NCBI GenBank assembly: GCA_016217585.1
Contig: JACRHQ010000052.1
Span: 1-6,511 of the forward strand
Length of the DNA: 6,511 nt
Direction: 5' to 3'
DNA from: Candidatus Omnitrophota bacterium
GTDB lineage: Bacteria; Omnitrophota; Gorgyraeia; Zapsychrales; Zapsychraceae
Below, one piece after another: positions 1-4,938 of this stretch (position 1 is its first letter; the number at the start of each line of letters is the position of its first letter). Below the pieces are notes generated by a model. That model searched no databases, had not been told where the DNA came from, and worked only from the letters and a program-made list of their open reading frames with translations. A program made the position numbers and the translations under genes.

Positions 1-1
1 C

Positions 2-109
2 CCCGGCGATGAGCCCGCCCGCGAGGGGGGTGTGCGGAAATTGCAGGTTTTACGCTGGGGTGGAGCTTTTATGTTCCAGGTCTTCCGGGAAATCTTCTTT
101 TGGCGATAA
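2..109 (+). CDS. Possible 3' end of an unidentified upstream gene (partial)
   Basis: Reading frame 2 is open from the window edge to a TAA at 107-109, giving about 35 codons. The visible tail is basic and aromatic and ends in MFQVFREIFFWR. I do not recognise a family. The main reason to propose it is layout: its stop would lie 19 bases before the ATG at 129 that best fits gpsA, matching the tight spacing elsewhere. The frame used by gpsA is also open back to the window edge, so the two readings compete for these bases. A 35-codon open stretch in GC-rich DNA can occur by chance. Only sequence to the left of the window can settle it. Confidence 0.3.
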   Translation, partial: PGDEPAREGGVRKLQVLRWGGAFMFQVFREIFFWR

Positions 110-128
110 TCCCCATGCGGTGCCGGCG

Positions 129-1136
129 ATGCCTAAAAAAATACGAATGATCTCAGTTATTGGAGACGGCGGATGGGGGACAACGTTAGCCGTCTATCTT
201 GTTAAAAGAGGGTACGCAGTTAAGCTTTGGGGGCCATTCCCGGAATATGTCCGGCAGATGCGGCAAAACCGGTATAATCCGCGGTTTTTGCCTGGCGTGA
301 TCTTACCGCCTGATCTTGAACTTGTGGAAACCCTGTCCGGAGCCCTTCAGGATAGTGACCTCGTCGTTTTTGCCATTCCTTCCCAATATGCCACAAAGGT
401 GCTGCGTCAGATCAAGCAAACGAGAGTTAACTTTTCCAAGAAGATTTTTTTAAGTGTGACCAAGGGGATCGATAGAACGAGCCTCTTGCGTATATCCCAG
501 ATTATTCGTCAGGAATTGGGCAAGATCCCTTTGGCCGTTTTGTCCGGGCCGACGATTTCTACGGAAGTCGCACAGGGGATAGCGTCCACGGCCGTTATTG
601 CCGCGCGGGATATCCGGACCGCCAAACAGGTCCAGGACGTTTTTAATTCCGATACTTTTCGCATTTACACCAATACGGATGTGGTCGGAGTGGAAGTGGG
701 CGGCAGTATAAAAAATATCATTGCGATCGCCTGTGGAGTTTGCGACGGCTTGAAGCTGGGGACCAATACGAAGGCCGCCATCGTCACCCGCGGTCTGGCG
801 GAAATGGCCCGCCTGGGGAAGGCGTTGGGCGCCCGGCCGCAAACTTTTTCCGGGTTAACCGGCCTCGGCGATTTGGTGACCACGTGTTTCAGTCCGCAAA
901 GCCGTAACCGTTATGTCGGAGAACAGTTGGGCCTGGGGAAATCGGCGCGTGCTATCATCGGCGGCATGGAGATGGTGGCCGAGGGTGTGGAAACGGTCAA
1001 GGCGGTTTTCCGGTTAAGCCGCAAACTTAAAGTATCCATGCCGATCACTTCCGAAGTTTTTCGCATCATCTATCAGCATAAAAAGCCCGCGGCCGCGCTG
1101 GCCGATTTGATGAGCCGCAAGGCCAGGCCGGAGTAA
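129..1136 (+). CDS. gpsA: Glycerol-3-phosphate dehydrogenase [NAD(P)+]
   Basis: This cytosolic enzyme reduces dihydroxyacetone phosphate to sn-glycerol-3-phosphate with NAD(P)H, supplying the backbone of phospholipids. From the ATG at 129 the product is 335 residues, the usual family size. The N-terminal Rossmann motif GDGGWGTTLA is at residues 12-21 (family form GxGxWGTALA). SVTKG with K112 and SGPTISTEVAQG (139-150) follow. The catalytic lysine is K195 in GGSIKNIIAIACGVCDG, and the C-terminal half has GLTGLGDL (242-249) and SRNR (258-261). The frame stays open upstream to an ATG at 9, but those 40 extra residues are Cys/Gly/Ser-rich, precede the Rossmann strand and resemble nothing in the family, so I chose 129. 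No clear ribosome site precedes 129, and an ATG at 147 (IRM) is another possible start. The next gene starts 30 bases downstream. Function is secure; the start is less so. Confidence 0.95.
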   Translation: MPKKIRMISVIGDGGWGTTLAVYLVKRGYAVKLWGPFPEYVRQMRQNRYNPRFLPGVILPPDLELVETLSGALQDSDLVVFAIPSQYATKVLRQIKQTRVNFSKKIFLSVTKGIDRTSLLRISQIIRQELGKIPLAVLSGPTISTEVAQGIASTAVIAARDIRTAKQVQDVFNSDTFRIYTNTDVVGVEVGGSIKNIIAIACGVCDGLKLGTNTKAAIVTRGLAEMARLGKALGARPQTFSGLTGLGDLVTTCFSPQSRNRYVGEQLGLGKSARAIIGGMEMVAEGVETVKAVFRLSRKLKVSMPITSEVFRIIYQHKKPAAALADLMSRKARPE

Positions 1137-1166
1137 GCCGCGTCCGGATTTCTCCGTGAGTTAACT

Positions 1167-1424
1167 ATGTCGGACTCTCCCGAAAAGACCGTCCACGTCC
1201 AGTATTTTGCCGTTTTGCGCGAAGAGCGCGGCCGCGGCGAAGAAACCGTGCGCACCCGCGCGCGAACAGCCCGGGAACTTTACGGGGAACTCCAGAGACA
1301 ATATCAATTTAAACTTTCGGACGATCTTTTGCGGGTCGCCATCAACGAACAGTTTTCCGACTGGCAAGCCCGGCTGGACTCCGGCGACCGCGTGGTTTTT
1401 CTGCCGCCGGTTTCCGGAGGTTAG
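1167..1424 (+). CDS. MoaD/ThiS-family sulfur carrier protein (MoaD-like)
   Basis: This small beta-grasp, ubiquitin-like protein has 85 residues. In the family, the C-terminal Gly-Gly is adenylated and converted to a thiocarboxylate that donates sulfur, classically to molybdopterin synthase (MoaD with MoaE). Visible support: an opening strand VHVQYFAVLREERG (9-22), a helix around TARELYGELQRQY (34-46), a strand VAIN (57-60), and the closing GDRVVFLPPVSGG (73-85), which matches MoaD endings of the type DEVAFFPPVAGG and stops right after the diglycine. Its moaE, moaA, moaC and MoeB-type partners are absent here, so the pathway (molybdopterin, tungstopterin or another thio-transfer) cannot be fixed. 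The ATG at 1167 has only a weak GTGAG (1156-1160) upstream. hemH begins 15 bases after its stop, suggesting cotranscription. The family call is firm, the exact role open. Confidence 0.85.
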   Translation: MSDSPEKTVHVQYFAVLREERGRGEETVRTRARTARELYGELQRQYQFKLSDDLLRVAINEQFSDWQARLDSGDRVVFLPPVSGG

Positions 1425-1439
1425 GGTCAATAGAAGAGT

Positions 1440-2720
1440 ATGACTCACCACGCATACGCTTACCTGGTATTGGCGCTGGTATCTTTTCTGGTCAATATCC
1501 CCTGCGGGTACATCCGCGAAAACCATCCTAAGTTCTCCCTAAAGTGGTTCCTCTGGATCCACGCCTCGATCCCGCTTATTGTTTATTTGCGGATTACCTT
1601 CGGCACCTCCCCATGGTTTATCCCGGTATGCATCCCGCTGGCGATCGCCGGCCAGGTGTCCGGCAGCCGCCGGCGAAAAAAGACAATGTCCCCGCAGGAA
1701 AAAGATCATCTCAGACAAATACCTCCGATTGACTTCGCCTGCAAAGAAAAAATCGATGAAGCAAAAACAGCGGTCGTTCTGCTTAACATGGGCGGACCCA
1801 GAACCAACGCCGACGTCCGCGATTTCCAGCGAAGACTTTTCTCCGATCCTCTTTTAATCCGGTTCCCTCTGGCATGCCTGCTGCAAGGATTATTCGCCTG
1901 GCTTTTGGTGACGTTTCGTGCCAAAACGGTTATGAAGCGTTATCAATTAATCGGGGGAGGAAGCCCTGTTTTTGAATCTACGCGATGCCAAGCGCAGGCG
2001 TTACGCGAAGAACTATTACGACGTGGCCGGCGCATGGATGTCACCCTCGCGTTTAATTACAGCCCGCCGTTCCCGGAAGAAGTGATGCGCTCGTTGCAGC
2101 AGGCAGGGAAAGACACGGCATTGCTTCTGAGCCTTTACCCGCATTACTCCAAAGCGACAACCGGTTCCAGCGTTCACTATTTAAAGGAAGCGGCAAAAAA
2201 GATTTATCCCGACGCCGGGTTTAAGGAAACGCCGCCGTATTATCTTCACGACGGTTATATCCAGGCATTTGCCGACCGGGTCCATGAGCAGATAAAGCTT
2301 GGGGAATCCCTGGATGATTTTTATCTGCTTTTCTCCGCGCACGGTCTGCCGTTATACTTTTTGACGGAAGGCGATCTTTATCCATTCCAGATTTCCCAAA
2401 CCGTGGCCAGGATTTTAGGTAAATTAAACCGGAGCAAAGATTGGACGATCAGCTACCAGAGCGCTGTCGGTCCGCTGCAGTGGCTGAAGCCCTCCACGGA
2501 GGATATGATCGAGGCGCTTATCCGGCGAGGGTTCAAAAAACTTCTGATTGTACCTGTTTCTTTCGTCACGGATCACATTGAAACATCATGTGAGATCGAT
2601 ATTGAATACCGGCATTTTGCCCGGAAGCTGGGGGCCGGGGATTTCCGGATGTCCAGGGCCGTTGACTGCCACCCCGGGTTCATCCGGGCGCTGGCCGACA
2701 GCGTGGAGGCGGCGCTATGA
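1440..2720 (+). CDS. hemH: Ferrochelatase with an extra N-terminal three-helix membrane domain
   Basis: The product is 426 residues. Residues about 108-426 are a complete ferrochelatase, which inserts Fe2+ into a porphyrin at the end of heme synthesis. Landmarks are AVVLLNMGGP (111-120), the F-SDP helix start (134-137), YQLIGGGSP (168-176), SLYPHYSKATTGSS (231-244), the catalytic-histidine motif FSAHGLP with H301, GDLYP (311-315), YQSAVGPLQWLKP (339-351) and DHIETSCEIDIEY with E381. YQSAVG has Ala where many relatives have Arg or Lys (QSRFG, QSKVG). Residues 1-80 are not part of the usual enzyme: they show three hydrophobic segments (about 6-22, 37-53, 58-71) and then a basic RRRKK. A linker of about 27 residues joins the parts. 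ATG 1686 (residue 83) could give a soluble 344-residue form, a normal ferrochelatase length. A weak AGAAG precedes ATG 1440. The stop overlaps the atpB start. Ferrochelatase identity is firm; the role of the membrane part is unknown. Confidence 0.93.
   Translation: MTHHAYAYLVLALVSFLVNIPCGYIRENHPKFSLKWFLWIHASIPLIVYLRITFGTSPWFIPVCIPLAIAGQVSGSRRRKKTMSPQEKDHLRQIPPIDFACKEKIDEAKTAVVLLNMGGPRTNADVRDFQRRLFSDPLLIRFPLACLLQGLFAWLLVTFRAKTVMKRYQLIGGGSPVFESTRCQAQALREELLRRGRRMDVTLAFNYSPPFPEEVMRSLQQAGKDTALLLSLYPHYSKATTGSSVHYLKEAAKKIYPDAGFKETPPYYLHDGYIQAFADRVHEQIKLGESLDDFYLLFSAHGLPLYFLTEGDLYPFQISQTVARILGKLNRSKDWTISYQSAVGPLQWLKPSTEDMIEALIRRGFKKLLIVPVSFVTDHIETSCEIDIEYRHFARKLGAGDFRMSRAVDCHPGFIRALADSVEAAL
1676..1682 (+). 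other. Slippery-type heptamer A AAA AAG at the domain junction of hemH
   Basis: The zero-frame codons here are CGA AAA AAG, so the heptamer sits in the X XXY YYZ phase of known -1 frameshift sites. It falls between the membrane domain and the ferrochelatase domain. After a -1 slip, translation would read DNVPAGKR and onward to a TGA at 1730-1732, giving the membrane domain plus a short tail. I see no strong downstream stem: only GCAGG near 1693 pairing with CCTGC near 1739 across a long loop. There is also no Shine-Dalgarno-like stimulator just upstream. It may simply be a lysine-coding A run, which is also a place for sequencing errors. Confidence 0.3.
2705..2709 (+). promoter_or_regulatory. 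Shine-Dalgarno site of atpB inside the hemH 3' end
   Basis: GGAGG lies 7 bases before the atpB ATG at 2717 and is encoded by the Val-Glu-Ala codons near the end of hemH. With the ATGA overlap (2717-2720), ribosomes finishing hemH release directly at the atpB start, which favours translational coupling. Confidence 0.8.
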
Positions 2721-3481
2721 GCCACTCGTTTAATCTTGAAAAATACATTTTGCATCATATGCAGGATTCTCATCAGTGGCATCTGCCGTTTCTGCCTCCA
2801 CTGCAATTGCCGTCCTTTTTAAGCCTCCATGGCCTCATGGTGATCATTGCGGTGATAGTTCTTATCACTATTTTTTGTTTTGGTTACGATAAAAAGGTGC
2901 GTGTTCCACGCCGGTTTACAAATTTACTGGAATTGCTGGTGATCTTTATTCGCGATGAGGTCGCCATAAAAAGCATCGGAGAACAAGACGGCCGCCGGCT
3001 GACGCCGTTTTTATGCACCATGTTTTTTTTCATCCTTACGCTTAATCTGATGGGGTTGATCCCGGTGTTTTCAACCGCCACGGCCAACCCCAACGTGACC
3101 GGGGCGCTGGCCTTTTTTACACTGTGCTTTATGATCTTCGGCACTTTATATAAAAATGGCTTCAAGGGTTTTCAAAAGGCCTTTATCCCGGCGGGTGTCC
3201 CCAGGGGGATCCTCATCCTTCTGGTGCCAATTGAAGTTTTCGGGCTGTTCATAAAAACTTGCGCTTTGATGATCCGGTTATTTGCCAACATGCTTGCCGG
3301 GCACATGGTCATCCTGGCCATGCTGGGGCTGGTTTTATTGCTGGGCGTGGCGGCCCTGCCGTCGGTTCTTTTGGCGGTGTGCGTCGGGGTTCTGGAGGTG
3401 TTTATCGCGTTTTTGCAAGCGTATATTTTTACGTTACTTACGGCGGTTTTCATCGGACAGATGTATCATCCCCAGCATTAA
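2717..3481 (+). CDS. atpB: F-type ATP synthase subunit a (Fo)
   Basis: Subunit a is the membrane stator that forms the two proton half-channels beside the c ring. The product has 254 residues. The N-terminus has a DSHQWHLP stretch (17-24) before the first helix, as in many a subunits, and about five hydrophobic segments follow (roughly 36-56, 96-116, 127-144, 164-184, 192-245 as two). The essential arginine is R187 in MIRLFANMLAGH (185-196). Channel residues seen include N190, H196, E227 and Q234 in VLEVFIAFLQAYIF. H196 with E227 is the arrangement found in most F-type enzymes, the reverse of the E. coli Glu219/His245 pair. The start overlaps the hemH stop by ATGA with a good ribosome site. 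No atpI/atpZ-like gene precedes it; ferrochelatase takes that place. The call is secure. Confidence 0.97.
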   Translation: MSHSFNLEKYILHHMQDSHQWHLPFLPPLQLPSFLSLHGLMVIIAVIVLITIFCFGYDKKVRVPRRFTNLLELLVIFIRDEVAIKSIGEQDGRRLTPFLCTMFFFILTLNLMGLIPVFSTATANPNVTGALAFFTLCFMIFGTLYKNGFKGFQKAFIPAGVPRGILILLVPIEVFGLFIKTCALMIRLFANMLAGHMVILAMLGLVLLLGVAALPSVLLAVCVGVLEVFIAFLQAYIFTLLTAVFIGQMYHPQH

Positions 3482-3504
3482 AGACTGAACCGGAGGGAAC
3501 GGCT

Positions 3505-3582
3505 TTGGATAAATGGCTTTACAGAGAATTGGAACGCCGTTATAATACGTCCAATTTCAAAAACAAATTGATTGATAGTTAA
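3505..3582 (+). CDS. Possible 25-residue small ORF between atpB and atpE
   Basis: A TTG at 3505 follows a clean GGAGGG (3492-3497) at 7-base spacing and opens 25 codons to a TAA at 3580-3582, 17 bases before atpE. The predicted peptide is charged, starts (M)DKWLYRELERRYN and has no membrane segment. It resembles no ATP synthase component known to me. Support is only the well-placed ribosome site and the otherwise unexplained 118-base gap. Against it are the TTG start, the tiny size and the overlap with a promoter-like element and hairpin. It could be a leader peptide controlling atpE or chance. Confidence 0.3.
   Translation: MDKWLYRELERRYNTSNFKNKLIDS
3518..3546 (+). promoter_or_regulatory. 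Predicted internal sigma70-type promoter for atpE onward
   Basis: TTTACA (3518-3523, five of six matches to TTGACA) is followed by exactly 17 bases and a perfect TATAAT (3541-3546). Transcription would begin near 3553-3555, leaving a leader of about 45 bases before the atpE ATG that carries its strong ribosome site. An extra promoter here would raise c-subunit mRNA relative to atpB, which suits a subunit needed in many copies per enzyme. It is predicted from sequence only and assumes a consensus like that of E. coli. Confidence 0.5.
3527..3556 (+). other. Hairpin overlapping the atpB-atpE promoter
   Basis: AATTGGA (3527-3533) pairs perfectly with TCCAATT (3550-3556). After one bulged A, CG (3535-3536) pairs with CG (3548-3549), closing an 11-base loop that contains TATAAT. 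No T run follows, so it is not an intrinsic terminator. It could be an RNA processing or stability element in the atpB-atpE message, or an operator-like palindrome over the -10 box. Chance cannot be excluded for a nine-pair stem. Confidence 0.4.
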
Positions 3583-3586
3583 CTCC

Positions 3587-3594
3587 GGAGGAGG
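3587..3594 (+). promoter_or_regulatory. Strong Shine-Dalgarno site of atpE
   Basis: GGAGGAGG lies 5 bases before the ATG at 3600 and is the strongest ribosome site in the window. It fixes the atpE start and fits the high synthesis rate needed for the multi-copy c ring. Confidence 0.9.
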
Positions 3595-3599
3595 ACATT

Positions 3600-3824
3600 A
3601 TGACTGAAACCGTTCATGGTAGTCTGGCCGTTATAGGCGTCGGCCTTGTCGTTCTGGGCGCCGGTCATGGGATCGGGACATTGGCCGCCTCGGCCATGGA
3701 GGGGATCGCCCGCCAGCCTGAAGCGACCAACAAGATCCAAACCGCCATGCTGATTGCCGCCGCGCTCATCGAGGGGGTCGCCCTCTTCGGGATCGTTGTT
3801 TGCATTATCGCCATTAACTCTTAA
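3600..3824 (+). CDS. atpE: F-type ATP synthase subunit c (Fo ring)
   Basis: This is the rotor-ring proteolipid: a 74-residue helical hairpin with one ion-carrying carboxylate per subunit. Helix 1 (about 7-35) holds the packing glycines G20, G22, G24 and G26 in GAGHGIG. The polar loop ARQPEA (37-42) binds gamma/epsilon. Helix 2 (about 47-72) holds the carboxylate E58 in AALIEGVALFG. Aligned with sodium-type c subunits, the helix-1 glutamine is replaced by I25 and the Ser/Thr after the carboxylate by G59, so H+ coupling is predicted. H23, inside the glycine run, aligns to a position that is normally hydrophobic (Ile26 in E. coli). The protein is short at the N-terminus, but its ribosome site is excellent. 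Subunit c follows a in standard operon order, though after an unusually long gap that looks regulatory. Confidence 0.97.
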   Translation: MTETVHGSLAVIGVGLVVLGAGHGIGTLAASAMEGIARQPEATNKIQTAMLIAAALIEGVALFGIVVCIIAINS

Positions 3825-3846
3825 CCCCGTTTGATGGAAGAACGTG

Positions 3847-4383
3847 ATGAATACCGATCTCCAGGCCGAGTTGCAGGCCGTTTCTCCAACTGAAGCTGAA
3901 TCCAGTTTGTTGACGCCGGATATCGGCATGGTCATTTTGACCTGGGTTACTTTTCTCCTGCTTTCGGTCGTCCTTTATAAATTCGCCTGGAAACCGATCC
4001 TTAAGGCCCTGGACGCGCGTGAGGAGCTGCTGCGCCGTTCCGTGGAGGATGCCGAACGGATAAAACAAGAACTGGCTCAAATGCACTCGGCGCGCCACCA
4101 GATGCTCAAAGAAGCCGAACAGAAAGCCCGGGAAATTATGGGCGAGTCCCGCCAGGCATCGGCCCAGATTGCCCATGCAATCCAGCACAAAGCGAGAGAA
4201 GACGCGAAAATTTTACTGGAAAACGCCCGGCGGGACATTGGTGAAGAAACAGAAAAAGCCAAAATGGTCCTGCGGGAGGAAAGCGCCAGGATCGCGGTCG
4301 ATCTGGCGGGCAAATTGATACACAAGGACCTGGACACGGAAGGAAACCGCAGGCTTGTCAGGGAATTTGTCGAGGAGACTTGA
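3847..4383 (+). CDS. atpF: F-type ATP synthase subunit b (peripheral stalk)
   Basis: Subunit b dimerises into the stalk that holds F1 against Fo. From ATG 3847 it has 178 residues. A hydrophilic N-terminal stretch of about 22 residues is followed by LLTPDIG, one membrane helix (about 27-45) and the family signature KFAWKPILKALDAREE (45-60). A long charged helix rich in Glu, Lys, Arg and Ala (about 55-155) forms the coiled-coil stalk, and the C-terminus binds delta. The GTG at 3844 is also in frame, but GGAAGA (3836-3841) is 5 bases from ATG 3847 and only 2 from GTG, so ATG is preferred. The N-terminal stretch before the membrane helix is somewhat longer than in E. coli. Only one b gene is seen, so a b2 homodimer is likely. 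Confidence 0.95.
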   Translation: MNTDLQAELQAVSPTEAESSLLTPDIGMVILTWVTFLLLSVVLYKFAWKPILKALDAREELLRRSVEDAERIKQELAQMHSARHQMLKEAEQKAREIMGESRQASAQIAHAIQHKAREDAKILLENARRDIGEETEKAKMVLREESARIAVDLAGKLIHKDLDTEGNRRLVREFVEET

Positions 4384-4390
4384 AGGAATC

Positions 4391-4927
4391 ATGTCGCACC
4401 CGCTTGCCCGTCGATACGCCCGGGCCTTATTTGAGCTTTGCCGGGAACACCGCAACCTTGAGCCTGTCCACCAGGATTTAAAAAAGATCAAACGGTTGCT
4501 GGAGGAGTCCGATGAACTTGTCCGCTTCCTGGATAACCCGGTGATCCCGCCTGCCAAACGCGAAAGCATCATAAAAGAGGCGTTTCACGGAAAAGTAGAA
4601 GCAGTGACTTACCGCTTTTTGCTGTTCCTGGAGGCCAAGCGGCGTCCGGCATATCTTGGAGCAATCTGTGAGGCCTTCGACCATTTGTATGCCCAGGCGC
4701 ACGGTATCGTCAAGACGCAATGGACAACCAGCAGCGAGCTTTCCACGCACGACATCCATTTGATGACGGAACATTTAAAGAAGAAGCTGGGAATGGAGGT
4801 CGCGGCGGACCGGAAAACAGATCCGGATATTCTGGGCGGGATCAAGGTCCGGGTCGGTGATGTCGTTTATGACTATACGTTACGGGCGCAATTGCGCAAA
4901 TTCAGACAAAACGTTATGAGCGTTTAA
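4391..4927 (+). CDS. atpH: F-type ATP synthase subunit delta (OSCP)
   Basis: Delta sits on top of F1 and joins alpha to the b stalk. From ATG 4391 it has 178 residues, the normal length. It opens with [12 protein letters not shown] (5-16), the usual start of the helical N-terminal domain that binds the alpha N-terminus. It continues with [16 protein letters not shown] (47-61) and ends in the conserved C-terminal motif [14 protein letters not shown] (144-157), related to the family form DPxLIGGxxVRIGD. The frame is open upstream to a GTG at 4355 inside atpF, but AAGGA (4383-4387) and the family N-terminus both favour 4391. It begins 7 bases after the atpF stop, so the two are cotranscribed and probably coupled. 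Delta sequences diverge quickly; the operon position confirms this call. Confidence 0.95.
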   Translation: MSHPLARRYARALFELCREHRNLEPVHQDLKKIKRLLEESDELVRFLDNPVIPPAKRESIIKEAFHGKVEAVTYRFLLFLEAKRRPAYLGAICEAFDHLYAQAHGIVKTQWTTSSELSTHDIHLMTEHLKKKLGMEVAADRKTDPDILGGIKVRVGDVVYDYTLRAQLRKFRQNVMSV

Positions 4928-4938
4928 ATCAATCCCCC

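Noticed and set aside
105..110. GATAAT as a -10 box for gpsA
   Set aside because: The hexamer at the right distance upstream (CTTCCG region) does not resemble TTGACA, and the site overlaps a possible stop codon.
273..278. TATAAT inside gpsA
   Set aside because: No -35-like hexamer is present at 16-18 bases upstream, and the bases encode conserved-length GpsA sequence.
450..883. Minus-strand open frames opposite gpsA
   Set aside because: They overlap conserved GpsA motifs and give no recognisable protein, so they are shadows of the coding strand.
3303..3420. His196/Glu227 in subunit a as an unusual swap
   Set aside because: Although reversed relative to E. coli, this arrangement is the common one among F-type ATP synthases.
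3527..3556. Intrinsic terminator between atpB and atpE
   Set aside because: The stem is AT-rich on its outer side and no T run follows, so termination is unlikely.
3259..3582. A 107-codon plus-strand frame running from atpB into the gap before atpE
   Set aside because: Most of it is a shadow of atpB. Only the end part after 3505, with its own ribosome site, deserves mention and is listed separately.
3600..3824. Sodium-type c ring
   Set aside because: The helix-1 Gln and the Ser/Thr after the carboxylate that mark Na+ binding are replaced by Ile25 and Gly59.
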